Assembly: GCF_932274485.2 (NCBI RefSeq)
Contig: NC_065880.2
Location: 76,875,730 to 76,939,729, forward strand
Direction of reading: 5' to 3'
DNA length: 64,000 bases
DNA from: Patella vulgata
Lineage: Eukaryota > Mollusca > Gastropoda > Patellidae
Part shown: positions 20,435 to 31,607 of the stretch, piece by piece
How positions within the stretch are numbered: the first letter of the stretch is position 1
Layout of the letters: the number at the start of each line of letters is the position of its first letter
Program-made: the position numbers and the translations under genes
The notes under the pieces: generated by a model
Databases searched by the model: none
Told to the model about the DNA's origin: nothing
The model's input: only the letters and a program-made list of their open reading frames with translations

Positions 20435-20437
20435 GCG

Positions 20438-20616
20438 ATGAAATGAAATGAAATGGGGTTTAACGTCCTACTGTTCTGCTCCGAACTACGCTATTGAAGA
20501 AGGGCATGCACGCCACACAGTGTCGTGCTTTGAGGGAAATTTTGCCCGGACAGCGGCAACTGTCAAGGAATCTTTTACGTGCACGCCTATGTGTACACGG
20601 GACCTCGGTTTGTTAA
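20438..20616 (-). repeat. SINE-A, 5' truncated, internal deletion
   Basis: Starts (in element sense) near CCGAGGTCCCGTGTACAC at 20610. It lacks the GGAATTCGATATAAGAGTAGG segment and has a clean (ATTTC)n tail at 20438. It separates the minisatellite from repeat R3. Confidence 0.87.
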
Positions 20617-20920
20617 GTAATTTTCAAAGATATGTTGAATTGAAATTTGATCGATCGATGTTGTTCGCTATGTAATAAGCCCGTCGCCATTTTTTTTTTT
20701 GTGGTCGAACAGATATGATAGGCATTTATTTTTAAATCGAATTGAATCCAAGCTGGAGGCTATCTAGCGTTTGTATTTTGATTTTGTTTTCTTAATTTGA
20801 AAATGTTCAATAATCAATCTGAGTACATATTAGCGTGGATTAAGCCGTGTGAAATTTGATTTTTTAGCGAAACATGCAATAGACACATCGTTACTTACGT
20901 AAGAGCTATTAACATTACAC
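20617..20920 (+). repeat. Dispersed repeat R3, copy 1, 5' truncated
   Basis: GTTGAATTGAAATTTGATCG, TATGTAATAAGCCCGTCGCC, AATCCAAGCTGG, CAATCTGAGTACATATTAG, GTGGATTAAGCCGTGTG and GCATCGTTACTTA-like blocks recur at 34392-34725 and 47238-48445. All three are in the same orientation. Confidence 0.75.
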
Positions 20921-21694
20921 AGGTAACAATAAAGTAACGGTTGGGATTGTTATGAGAGACCCCGGAACGGACGATCCATTGTCACCACATGAACCTGGAA
21001 ATGCTGTCGATGGCTACACAGCAAGAATAACACACTGGCATGGCAAGTAGCAATGAATGGTATGTTTTTTTTTACGGTACTATGTCCCCGGCTAAATCTG
21101 TTTTTAAGGCCAGCTCAATTTTTGTCAAGGTCGCTTGTTATTTTTTATGCGTCACACAATGTACAATAACAATAAAAATACAATTTAAAAAAAATAAAAG
21201 TGTACATTATCAGGTCATTAAGGTCTACAAGACACAAAACCCATGCAACATAATTGGCATGTTTCCGTTGTTGTAACCCGGGCTATGAATCTCAGCCGGA
21301 CACGTGAAATAAAATTTAAGTCTTATTATCTTACAAGTTAATAACTATATATTAATGGCATTTCAATGTTTCCTGGTACCAATTATGTCTTCTGAACTAC
21401 GAATAATAAATATTATCTTTCAACATTTAAATGCCTTTAGAATCAGATTTTGTTTTCGTTTTACTTATAGTTGATGGTTTTCCGTTTTCCAAGTAATGTA
21501 ATAAAATTTACTCAAACTGATGAGCAGTAATTATTCGTTTGTACACTAATATTACGATAGGGTTGACGTCTGGGCGAATTAATCAGCTCTAAATATTGAC
21601 TTTTTTTTCTTTTGATAATTAAATTCTAAAACATATTTTTTTTAATTATTAGAAAAAATAGATAAAGGTGTTTGAAGTTTATCTGGATAAAAAT
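20921..21694. other. No feature recognised
   Basis: No repeat or gene recognised. The 78-codon frame at 21040-21276 has no domain. Confidence 0.45.
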
Positions 21695-21710
21695 ATTTCT
21701 ATTCAGAGTA

Positions 21711-21996
21711 TTTCCGGCGTGGTTCCCCCTTGTCAGTGATGCAGGACGGAGGACCTGATATGGCAAGGACAGCTGTCTAGTCGTTCGGATGGGACAAAAA
21801 ACCGAGGTCCCGTATACACAATGGCGTGCACGCAAAAGATCCCTTGACAGTTGGAATTCGATATGAGTAGGCCGTAGTGCCGCTATCCGGGCAAAATTTC
21901 CCTCACAGCACACTGTATGGCGTTTGCCCGTCTTCATTATCCCAGTTCGGAGGAGAACAACAGGACGTTAAACCCCATTTCATTTCATTTCATTTC
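21711..21996 (+). repeat. SINE-A, 5' truncated, with TSD of up to 16 bp
   Basis: Runs from TTTCCGGCGTGGTTCCCCC to the (ATTTC)n tail. ATTTCTATTCAGAGTA is present at 21695-21710 and 21992-22007. The first five bases could also belong to the tail, so the certain part is TATTCAGAGTA. It is one of the best-preserved copies and hence probably young. Confidence 0.92.
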
Positions 21997-22007
21997 TATT
22001 CAGAGTA

Positions 22008-22810
22008 AATGCGCACATAAAATAGTACGCGGATGCGTAAAATGAGTACAAGAAGCGAATTCTTCAGGAACCAGTTGGTATTACTACGTTAGATGTAAAC
22101 AACACGTGTTATCGACACATATGATGTGACGTCCCACGTTGAACTAAACTAGGCGTGACTTTAAAAGTTACTGTTAAAAGAAGGCTTGAATTGTACCAAG
22201 AAAATATCACTTTAAACCTAAGCGGTAATTATGGCCCACGTTATTGATTGCAAACGGTGCACCTTAAGCTCGTAAATTATTTCAAATGTTACACCTGACG
22301 TAAATACGCTTGATGGAAAATCTATTAAACATTTCTAATGAATGCACACGGATAAAAAGACCGAATTCGAAACATATAGATGCATAGCATGAACCGTGTG
22401 TAGGTTATTGCGATCACGGATCTTATTTCATCTTATAATTTCCGGTATTACGCTCTTTAATGTTTTGAGTTTTTCCACATTTTATTTCTGTTAACCGATA
22501 TTAAAATCCGAGAATTATCTCATGGCATGTTTTTTTAATGTGATGGATGAGTTACTCATATTGCCATTCTACTAGTCAAATATCACAAGTATTTACTATT
22601 TCGGAGCAGGATGGTATGTTAGAAATGTTATAGTGATTACATTTCACGATTATTTAGATTTTTTGCCAAGCGCAGTCAAGTCAAGCAAAGAAAAAAAATG
22701 TTAAAGTAACATTTTGATTGAAATACTTTTTTGTAATAAGTTTTAATTCATAGCCGGCACCAGCTTGACTCAAGCCAACTAAAATAAGTACATTTACGGC
22801 TGCTTGGTTG
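22008..22810. other. No feature recognised
   Basis: No matched repeat or gene. TACATTTCACGATTATTT and the nearby sequence look single copy. Confidence 0.4.
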
Positions 22811-22858
22811 AAATGAAATGAAATGGGGTTTAACGTCCTATTTGTCTGCACTTTGGGT
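22811..22858 (-). repeat. SINE-A tail fragment
   Basis: GAAATGAAATGGGGTTTAACGTCC on the plus strand, then only about 20 more family bases. Confidence 0.75.
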
Positions 22859-22959
22859 AACACTGACGCAGCAACAGTTTCAGAAATTTAGTAGATCTGA
22901 AACAATGTTATGTATTTTAAATTTTCAACAGTTAAAAGGTAAAGACACCCGAAAGGCTA

Positions 22960-23291
22960 GTCGGGTGGCTCAATGGTCTAACTTGTGTCAACATAGTGGG
23001 TTTCCTCCGTGTCCCTTTTCGCTTAAGTAAATTTATAAAATAAAACTGAACCATGTTAGTCCAGAAATAAGCTAGATTTTGTCGCGTGGATGTCAAATCA
23101 AATCACATCTCTCTCTCTCTTTAGATCATACGACCTTTCATTGAGTCAACCTCGGGGGTTTTCTCTGGGTCCTCCTTCGCGTAAGCGAATTCATAAAATA
23201 AAATTGAAACATGGGATTTCCGAAATAAGCTAGATTTTGTCGAGTGGATGTCACACCCCCCTTCTCTCTCGCGCTCTCTCTCTCTCTCTCA
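22960..23291 (+). repeat. Two truncated SINE-V units in tandem
   Basis: Unit 1 (22960-23121) has a head piece GGGTGGCTCAATGG, the centre GTGGGTTTCCTCCG, the tail AATAAGCTAGATTTTGTCG and a CT run. Unit 2 (23122-23291) restarts at ATCATACGACCTTTCATTGAG and repeats the centre, the same variant tail and a CT run. Both share GAAATAAGCTAGATTTTGTC instead of the usual GAAATGACCTAGTTTGTGTC, so they are one duplicated variant. Confidence 0.82.
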
Positions 23292-23521
23292 ATTGTCATA
23301 CCCATTATTAATAAAATTGAAAGACATCCGTGCTAGACATAATATTATTTTGATGTCAAAATTTCTAATAGGCGAAAAGCCGTCAGAAATTTGCTAATGC
23401 AATAATAGTCCTTAAAGTCAACCTGGTATTGTTGTAGAAGATATAACCTTGACACTGATTGGCATGTGTCAGGCACAGATTCTACAACAACGCCATGCGG
23501 TAATATTATTGTTCACTTATA

Positions 23522-23686
23522 ACCTTGTCAGAGGTGCAGGATGGAGGGTCTGACAAGGGACCAAGTATAGTCGTTCGGGTGGGATTAAGATCCGAGGTCC
23601 CGTATACACACTGGCGTGCACATAAAGGAACCCTGAACAGTTAGAATTCGTAATATGAGTAGGTCGTAGTGCCGCTGTGTAGCACC
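23522..23686 (+). repeat. SINE-A internal fragment
   Basis: CCTTGTCAGAGGTGCAGG to GTAGTGCCGCTGTG; it lacks both head and tail. Of the surrounding sequence, 23300-23521 contains a spaced inverted pair TTGTTGTAGAA (near 23430) and TTCTACAACAA (near 23481) that could form a hairpin of 11 bp with a 40-base loop. 23690-24029 holds nothing that I recognise. Confidence 0.85.
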
Positions 23687-24029
23687 ATGTGATCTTTCTG
23701 TCAGACGTGGAAAGCGGGCCACGCACTAAACCGGTCGACACACCCTATAATGACCCATGCATTCTTTTCGTACTACATATCTTAGTAGCCTTGTGATCGT
23801 CTAGTATTTTCACTTGCCGTCTTTGCTTCCTCTTCACGTTGTGTATTTTCTTCTTACTATCTCAATAGTGAGACGGCTGTCTTCTCAGTAGTTAAGACGT
23901 TGTCTTACCAGGAATAACAATGCAACAGTTTGTTATTACATTTTATATATCAAGCTGCTTACATATGGTACAATGCATAATAGATTACAATAAAGTCATT
24001 CTCTCGAACCCCATTTAGCCAGAGTTGCT

Positions 24030-24137
24030 ACAGCTGTTCGGACCAAATTCCCTCCATAGCACACTGTATGGCGTATGCCCGTCTTCATTAGCTCAGTCGA
24101 TTCTGAAAAGTGGGACGTTAAATCCCATTTCATTTCA
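24030..24137 (+). repeat. SINE-A 3' fragment with tail
   Basis: CAGCTGTTCGGACCAAATTCC to GGGACGTTAAATCCCATTTC. Confidence 0.85.
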
Positions 24138-24236
24138 TTCTGAAATGTCACTGCTGTTCATAATATATAATTGATTACGTTTCAAGGCAGTGTATGATTT
24201 AAACGACTGTTTGGTACACGTGTATTAGCTGTATAT

Positions 24237-24664
24237 CAGGGCCTATTTTTTGAAGAAAAAAAAATTCGCGGAACACGTCTCACTGGCAACGATAATGCTA
24301 TGGAGTTGGGCGGGTCCGGGGTGGTTCCCCCCCCCCCCCCCGACTTGTAAATTTGTTTTACAATACAATCATGGTCTCTAGCGTCAATTTGGCGTAGATC
24401 TGCGGAAATTCGACGAGGTCACAGCCAAAACACAGAAACTGACAAACAAGACTTTACGGAAGCCTATTGTTCATGCCTATATATTATAATTCATATCAAT
24501 GACTGATGCAACTGAAGAATCGTAAGCTCCAAATGTAAGTATGAACAATACCTGGTGCGCCTTTTTGCCCAAATTGAAACTGAGCACATCTTTTTATTTC
24601 TTGAAGCCTGTTTTTAGCTCATCAGAACACGGATGTGCTCCAAGGCATGTTAAAATAGGTCCTG
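24237..24664. mobile_element. Non-autonomous hAT-type transposon
   Basis: Ends are CAGGGCCTATTTT (24237-24249) and its inverted counterpart AAAATAGGTCCTG (24652-24664), one mismatch in 13. The 8-bp direct repeat CTGTATAT is at 24229-24236 and 24665-24672. An 8-bp duplication with a CAGGG end is typical of hAT elements. The 428-bp interior has a C-run and no transposase frame, so it must have been moved in trans. Confidence 0.88.
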
Positions 24665-24672
24665 CTGTATAT

Positions 24673-25129
24673 TAAATCTATTTATTGGTTTACATTTACT
24701 TTTATTTGCGATTTATAACATATATTTACTACAAGATAATCTGATTAAAATCATATGTATGATTCTTTCTGAGATATCGTAGAAAGAAATTATTTCAACA
24801 TTGTCTATTGTCACATTTTCGAATTATCTCATTTATTCTACATCCTTATAAGAAAGCTTAGTTTTGTAATCTTAGAAGATATATTAATTAGTTCTAAAAG
24901 TTCTCCATCGATCACAATTTAATCAACACACCCTGTGCGATTGTCTCGCGTGATGGACAGAACAGATAACATAGGCAGTCTCTAGCGCTATTGAACAATT
25001 ACACAGAACAATACATTTACAACGATGTTTGTAAAATATAATTGAAGACGTACCAGTATGTGTTGAGATTAATGCAACCAACGTCAGTTACTTTACTAGG
25101 CTCAGCCACCTTAACGAGGAAGACAACTG
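24673..25129. other. No feature recognised
   Basis: No repeat or gene recognised. Confidence 0.45.
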
Positions 25130-25409
25130 AGAAAGAGGGAGATAAATGATGTTTAACCCCCTACTCAACACAAACTAGGTCATTTTGGGACTAACATATG
25201 GTTCAATTTTATTTCAATAATTTACTTGCGCGTAGGGGCGTTTAGCTGTAGGAGGAAACCCGAGGACCCGGAGAAAATCCAGTAGGACGTTAACCCCCAT
25301 TTCATTTCATTTCATTTCACCCGTGTTTACGTACAAGCCAGGAATCGAAACCACACCATTTGATACAATTGTGGACCTTATGATCTAAACCATTCGACCA
25401 CAGAACCCC
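25130..25409 (-). repeat. SINE-V carrying a SINE-A tail patch
   Basis: Minus-strand SINE-V with head at 25409 and tail at about 25140. In its centre, where ACGAGGTTGGACAGGCGACC would be expected, the plus strand instead has a 38-base SINE-A 3' tail (25281-25318). So about 30 SINE-V bases were replaced rather than simply interrupted. Confidence 0.85.
25281..25318 (+). repeat. SINE-A tail-only piece inside SINE-V
   Basis: AGTAGGACGTTAACCCCCATTTC with three further ATTTC units. It is almost unchanged from the family tail. There is no duplication at its borders. Confidence 0.85.
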
Positions 25410-26085
25410 TTTCTTATTATGAAGAAGTAATATATCAATACACATTCTCTATTATTTCCATCAAAACTTAACTTTTATTTTGTTTTTAAACAGGGAGTGT
25501 TGCAATAAGACTATCTAAAAGCTTTTAATTGCCAAGGGAATTTGATTACATTTTGATTATTTAAAATCAACGCGAAAGATCAAATATCACACTTGTATAT
25601 GGAATAACAATTATTATTGTTTATTTCAATGCGTGGATTCAACAAGATTTCACAAGTCGTTATCAAACATATTCACAAAATATTGTTGAAACGCCGCAGT
25701 GAAATGAACCATAGTAATTGTTATTCGATAAAAGTGTTTTATTTGATATGTCCCAATTACTAAATGCCATAACAAGAATGCAACGCAAAAGAAAGTGAAA
25801 TATGGACGATTGTCGTTCCCTTAGGGGACAGGATGCATCGCTACGGGGCCCATACATATTTATTTTACCTCGGTTTGGTGGTATTTGTACCGGAGATCCC
25901 CTGTTCCAATCCGGTGTTCATAATGTCCGTGCACTGCTGTAGGAGTTGGAGGGGCCGGTGTGGTGGGAGGGGGTGGCGTCAAAACACTTGTCTTGCTACG
26001 GAAAATAAAATTGCCAGGGACGGCTCTATAGGCATTGGGAATTTAAAGATATTTTTCTTTCAGCATAGTTGGGTCACCTGATGAG
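25410..26085. other. No feature recognised
   Basis: 25410-25830 is AT-rich. 25880-25990 is GC-richer (GGAGGGGCCGGTGTGGTGGG) and has an open frame of 82 codons without recognisable domains. Confidence 0.4.
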
Positions 26086-26170
26086 CCAGTTGGGGGGGGG
26101 GGGTCCGAATGGTTAGCGCGTGCGCGCTGCATCGTACGTGACAAGGAGTAGGGTCGCCTGTCCAACTTTG
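26086..26170 (+). repeat. SINE-V head fragment
   Basis: GTCCGAATGGTTAGCGCGTG, then GTACGTGACAAGGAGTAGGG and CTGTCCAACTTTGTG. Box B is deleted. The fragment runs directly into a SINE-A piece on the other strand. Confidence 0.82.
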
Positions 26171-26171
26171 T

Positions 26172-26559
26172 GTGTTTTCGTACCATCCGAATAACTAGAC
26201 ACTGTTCATACCGCACCACTGGCAAGGAGACACCTTACCGGAAAATCCCCAGAGATTTTCTCGGTCAACACCGAAAAATCAATATACATGTACTAACATA
26301 TAATTACTAGTATACTAACAGTTTGTTTTTAATAACACATATTACCGGTAATAATCGGATAATAATATGTGTCTTATTCAATTTATTACCCGTATAACCT
26401 ACTATGTTATTGAAACGGGTATTATGTGGCCAATGTCCTAACAACATACAAAAATAGCAATAAAATCCATGAGAATCGTTAAGCAAGAACATAAAATGAA
26501 CACGGGAGCTCCAGGTTAATGAGCCAACGTCCTACCCAGTGAGCCACCGTGGCTCCCGT
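26172..26559 (-). repeat. SINE-A 5' half split by a 220-bp insertion
   Basis: 26172-26275 (GTACCATCCGAATAACTAG to GATTTTCTCGGTCAACACCG) is the reversed body. The reversed head (GAGCTCCAGGTTAATGAGCC to GAGCCACCGTGGCTCCCG) resumes at 26498-26559. The AT-rich 26276-26497 between them is foreign to SINE-A. I could not see a target-site duplication that would identify it. Confidence 0.78.
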
Positions 26560-26565
26560 AAATCG

Positions 26566-27190
26566 TTAAAATATGGATACAAGTATCAGGACTGGCACAC
26601 ATACTCTAAGATGGCAGTTATTTTCAAGATAGTCGACTTTCGGGCAAAGAAATTTCATTTTTTTTGTGATAAAATCACACCAAATTGTAATAGTTAACTG
26701 ATCAATAACATATATTTTCAGTTTCATCCAAATCGGACTAAAAATGTGAGCGCTAGATGGTCTATAAATTTCGTCACAATTATATGTAAAAGGTAGGCGA
26801 CCATAAACCAAGAGGTCGCTGTTTCCGATGCTCACCAAAATCGAACCTATCCGAGATATTTTGGACAAAACCTGTATTTTAAAATTGGATAAAAATTGTG
26901 GCTTCTAGATTGTCTACAAACAAATGTGAACGTCTGGACGAGCGGGCATGGGCGGCGACAAACTAAGCCAACGGGAAAATTTGGGCGTATTTGGGCCTAG
27001 TGGGTAAAAATTCTGTTATAAAAAAGCCGATAAGAGCAACCATCTTGGTAAATGGCGGCCATTTTGAACCTTCAAGGGGCTAACGGGATTTTCATAATAA
27101 GTGACTGTAAACGGACATTCATGCACATGTCATGCTTTTATCCAGATTTGAAAGATTTTTACACTTAGCTGCTCCACTGCATTGGATGTT
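26566..27190. repeat. Dispersed repeat R4, long copy
   Basis: The left part contains TTTCATCCAAATCGGAC (26712), also found as TTTCATCCAAATTGGAT at 48036. The right part (26986-27190, with GGCGGCCATTTTGAAC and GTAAACGGACATTCATG) recurs at 37775-37975 (GGCCATTTTCAAAATTTG, CTAAACGGACACATATT). The 100-codon minus-strand open frame at 26868-26566 has no known domain and is interpreted as a repeat. Confidence 0.6.
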
Positions 27191-27219
27191 TAATGACTCA
27201 TGGAGAACCGCGGTACTTT

Positions 27220-27384
27220 TTTTCCGCCAACAGGGCTAATGAAGATTCGAGCTAATGTGTCCAGAGAGCGGCGCTACGGTCTACTCTTATATTGCATTCC
27301 AGCTGTCATGGTTTTCTTTACGCGCACGCCGATGTGTACACGACGGGACCTCAGTTGTTCAATCCAACCGAAAGACTAGATATG
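27220..27384 (-). repeat. SINE-A internal fragment
   Basis: GGGCTAATGAAGATTCG to CCGAAAGACTAGATATG, reversed, with a missing tail and head. Confidence 0.82.
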
Positions 27385-27414
27385 TTGATTGTAGTCCGGC
27401 AGCAGGTTGACAAA

Positions 27415-28066
27415 CCTTGAAATATAGTCCACAATATTTTTTGATTAATTATATATCTTCAGTGTGTGTAGATTCAGAATCCGGATGATGCCACCCTGGC
27501 ACCCCTGGGGAAATTTAAATGTTTAGTGGGGTAAAATATGTGACAGATTCTTTCGGACTTCGGTTTCAAGATGGTTTCTTTAAGAATTCGACCCACTGAA
27601 TCCAGTGAGCGTGGGTATTCCTCTTAAAAGTGGTGGCTAATTCCGCTAGGGGGGCAAATTCAAAATGGTGGCTTATTTTGGCAGGAAACTTATACAGGTA
27701 GCTCCCTAAAAAGGTGTGTAATATATTGAAATATAGGTTTTCGGTGTATTATCTTCAATATGTATAGTTTCAGAATCCGGATGATGCCACCTTGACATCC
27801 TTAGGGCAAATTAAAATATTCAAGATGGCCGTCATAGGGCATTTTCTGGTTATTTACTTTAATTTAATGGGGTACAGTTCGGGGAAAATTCTTTCGGACC
27901 TCGGTATGAAGGTGGTTTCTGTAAGAATTGAACCCACTGAATCTAATGAGCTTGGGTATTCCCCTAGGGTGCCCGGGTGGCATCAACCTGATTCTTAATC
28001 TACACATATTGAAGATATATAATCCACAAAAAAACCCATTAGGTGGACTATATTTCCACGTTAAGG
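27415..28066. mobile_element. DNA element with about 90-bp TIRs and an internal repeat
   Basis: The left end (CCTTGAAATATAGTCCAC, TATATATCTTCAGTGTGTG, TCCGGATGATGCCACCC) is matched by the inverted right end (27960-28066). A third copy of the inner TIR part lies at 27735-27830 in direct orientation (TATCTTCAATATGTATAG, CAGAATCCGGATGATGCC). CTTTCGGACCTCGGTATGAAG and GAACCCACTGAATC blocks also occur twice (27560-27620 and 27890-27960), so the interior is a tandem duplication. No transposase frame. The target-site duplication is unclear. Confidence 0.75.
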
Positions 28067-28552
28067 CTTAAAATGGGGTTTGGGAACTGGACTGTGTTAG
28101 ACTCTCCGTCGTGCACCATTATTATGAAACCACGCCCATAATAATAATGCATTCTAAATATGGATTTCCCTACATGATGAAAAGCAGTCTACATGGATAA
28201 TTAAGTAAAATAATAATGTTTTTATAATATTAAGATACACTAATAGACACTATCGATTATTTAATATACAATAATGGTACTTAAATATGTTTTTGAACAA
28301 TTAAGAAACTATAAAGAGCCTTAATTATGGTAAATTCAAAACGGTATATTGACAAAGTAAATAAAATCACGATTTAGGGTTCAAATTACGTACGATATTC
28401 TTTTGTCATGATTTTTACAAATTTTAAACTATCATTTGACATTTAATTTGTATTCTAAATAGTGCAGTCTACATGTGACACAGTGCAGACAAAAAAGCAA
28501 TGACACCATAGTCCCGATCGCTCTTGTCACAATTGTTTCCACTATAAAGGGC
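28067..28552. other. No feature recognised
   Basis: AT-rich, no matched repeat. Confidence 0.45.
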
Positions 28553-28699
28553 TAAGAGAGAAAGAGAGAGAGAGAGAGAGAGAGGGACACACACGTAGAA
28601 AAATGGTTTAACTTCCACACGACATAAACTAGGTCATTTCGGGACAAACAGGGGTCTTTAGCAGTGATAGGAATCCTTAGGACCCGAATCCCCCCCCCC
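28553..28699 (-). repeat. SINE-V 3' fragment with long GA tract
   Basis: GA tract, AATGGTTTAACTTCCACACG, AACTAGGTCATTTCGGG, GGGGTCTTTAGCAGTG, then a C-run. About 40 bases between the two last blocks are deleted. Confidence 0.8.
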
Positions 28700-28732
28700 C
28701 ACTGTCTCTCTTTTCTTGAATGCACGAACGTG

Positions 28733-28822
28733 ATATATATATATATATATATGGTCCCCGTTGTGGTTGAGAGCGCTAGCTAAGATGAAATTAGTTTTTT
28801 CTTTCTTAAAACCTCACTTTTC

Positions 28823-28877
<55 letters not shown>
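28733..28877. repeat. TA dinucleotide tracts
   Basis: (TA)n at about 28733-28752 and a longer one at 28823-28877. 28878-29264 contains nothing recognised. Confidence 0.95.
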
Positions 28878-28880
<3 letters not shown>

Positions 28881-29264
28881 CTCCCGGAAGTCTTTAAATA
28901 TCCTTTAGTTCCAAGCAATATTACCGTAGATAATCTGCGTAGTGTATTTATTCTACAGCATTCAGATTCAAAAATATTTTAAAAAGACTTTAAATGATTT
29001 TTAGATTAGTGTGTAATAAATTTCTAAATAAACATATTTTACATTTTAGACAAAGCCGGAACATTCCAATCAATTTTCCGAACTACTTGATTACTGCGTC
29101 CTAGATCTAAAATACGCACATTCCTCGATAATGTGTCTTTTTCTTATCACCCCCACTCAGTCCAGTGCTTGAAATAAGTGGTACAGGAGGACCGCACTAC
29201 ACCCAATAAAACCGATAACACAAACCTGCGGACAAGACAAAATATTGCAAGAAATAAATAGACC

Positions 29265-30450
29265 AGAGGCTCAGCGCGGGGGGGGGGGGGGGTCCATCAA
29301 ATGGGCACAAAACCAAACCCAACTTTTCTAGAGTAAAATTTTGCGTAGAATACGATGCCCAGTGGTAATCAATCCGCCGTTGGGGCGTTTTCGAGATATT
29401 CGGGGTCAAAGGTCAATGAGTTCATTTGCACTGAAAGTGAATGCGCAGTCATTCTTGTATTATGAAAAAAAGCTGAAAGTGATCCTAAGTAATCACACTT
29501 TCAATAAAAATGTAAACTTGCTAAATTCACCTTTAGTCTTAGTGACCCTGGAGGTCAAAAGGTAAAATTTACCGTTTTTGCACTAGGAAGATTTAAAGCA
29601 ATAAATGTCAACGTAAAATATAAAAACTAAAGCAAAACCTGTTCTAATTAATAATAGGAACATTTAGAATTTATCTTTAGGTGGTCTTAGCACCGAACTT
29701 TTACTTTGGAACGTCGAAAATGATCTTGCATAACAGAACCAACACACTTTGAAACCTGTTTTAAAAAATACGTAAAAACTGTCAATGCGAAATCTCTCCG
29801 ATTTATTTTCAAAACGAGTGTTATACATAATGATACTAGTTATCTGAAAAACAACTGAATAGTTTCAGTGTTGGAGTCCAGCCCGCAGGCCGCGTGGATT
29901 TTCGAGAATCCCAGTCTAGGAAAACCGACGTTAATCTGTGACGGGAAAACACGTATCTGACGACGAGATTAAAAGTTTGCAAATTTTCTTTGAATTTCGC
30001 CGGAACATGGACGCAGATAAAACCGACGAATACATTGTAGTTCGCAGGATATATATGTCGTATTGGTAAATGTTAGCGGGGAAAATTTTGGCTTTAGTTT
30101 TACACGGACATTTATTACTTTAAATCTTCCTAGCGCTAAAACGGAAAATGTGACCTTTTGACCTCTGGGGTCACAAAGAACAAAGGAGAATTTAGCAAGT
30201 TTACATTTTTATTGAAAGTGTGATTACTTTCGATCATTTTCAGCTTATTTTCATGATACAAGAATGACCGCGCATTCACTTTCAGTGCAAATGAACCCAT
30301 TTGACCTTTGACCCCGAATATCTCGAAAACGGCGGACTGAATACCACTCGGCATCGTATTCTACGCAAAATTTTACTCTAGAAAAGTTGGGACTGGTTTT
30401 GTGCCAATTTGATGGACACCCCCCCCCCCCCCCGCGCTGGGCCTCCCGAC
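29265..30450. mobile_element. Foldback element, about 370-bp inverted arms
   Basis: The left arm (29265-29640) and right arm (30080-30450, inverted) match through AGAGGCTCAGCGCGGG, the G/C-run, TCTAGAGTAAAATTTTGCG, TTTTCGAGATATTCGGGG, GTCAAAGGTCAATGAG, GTAAACTTGCTAAATTCACC and AATAAATGTCAACG. They have many substitutions, by eye about 85% identity. The spacer is about 440 bp. Both arms carry the same open frame (29341-29565 plus and 30354-30136 minus), which is explained by their common origin. The transcript would form a long hairpin. There is no clear target-site duplication. Confidence 0.8.
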
Positions 30451-30635
30451 TAAAACAACAAAATATCAAAGCATGTGAATGGATCCGGGGTCCAGTCTTA
30501 AGCGTCAACTGCCCTGTATAGTCCTGTATCAATAATGATAAAGACCCCACTGAAAATGACAAAAACTGAACAAAACGTTGAGAAGGAGACATAATGGATA
30601 AATGAAGTGTGGTTAAAGGCACGTCAGCTCCAACC

Positions 30636-30921
30636 GGGAGAGAGAGAGAGAGAGATGTGTTTAACATCTACCCGACCACAAACTACGTACTTTGTCATTT
30701 TTATTTCATTAATTTGCTTGCAGAATACGCTGGACGACCGGAACTAAATGTAGGGGTCTTCAGCAGTTTGAGGAAACCGGAGGACATAGAGAAAGCTCAC
30801 GAGGTTGGACTGGCAACCCTACTCCTTGTCACGTTTACGCGGGAAATCAAAACCACACCACTTGACTAAATGACAGACCTTATGATGCAACGTGCGTGCG
30901 TTAACCATTCGGCCACCCGAT
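30636..30921 (-). repeat. SINE-V, near full length, diverged
   Basis: GA tract, TGTGTTTAACATCTACCCG, GGGGTCTTCAGCAGTTTG, GCAACCCTACTCCTTGTC and the head GCGTTAACCATTCGGCC. A stretch near 30725-30755 is inserted relative to other copies. Confidence 0.85.
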
Positions 30922-31607
30922 CAACAACATATGGTGAATGGTGAGAAAGCCTAAATTATATCACAAAACAAAAAAGAACACAATAAAAACATGTCTCCTT
31001 TAAAAGGATCTAGTATGTTACAATATAGAACCAGTTGGGCAAATAACTGACAAAGTGACTGGCAAGTGTAATCGATCTAATGCGTTTGAGAGGATTGCAA
31101 GAAAGCCTTAATAGAAATAATGTGACCGGTGTCGAACGAGGTTTTGTTTTAGTGTAAATCAGGTAAGAATACCTTGGCAGACCCTGGTATGAAATATCAG
31201 CCCAATATCCAGCTGTGCAAGAAGTTAAAAGTCTCAGTAGTTGAGTACTTTCTTAACAAGAATTAAATGTGAAATATGTTAAATAAAAACACAGTCTTAA
31301 ATGTTGTATATTTATAGTTTTAAGAGATTTGTATTCAGCCTACTGACCTTGGAGAGCAGAATATGCTATACTGCCAACTAATTAGGCCAACAACAAAAAA
31401 AAAATAAATAAAAATAATACCTGCTTTTAGTCAGTCAGAATCGCCACCCCTTAAACATGTTTTCTCATTTCCCAGGTCCTCCCAAATACTGAAAGGCAAC
31501 AATTATGGAACGCCATCGTTTCAATTTTAGTAGTATCACCACGATCTTCTATCTATGTATATGGTACAGATAATAAGTATCTTACTTTAGCAATTGTACC
31601 GTGCGAG
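30922..31607. other. No feature recognised
   Basis: AT-rich, no matched repeat. Confidence 0.45.

Noticed and set aside
29341-30354. Homologous 74- and 72-residue ORFs as a divergent gene pair
   Set aside because: They are the two arms of one foldback repeat; similarity extends well beyond the frames and differences are not concentrated at third positions.
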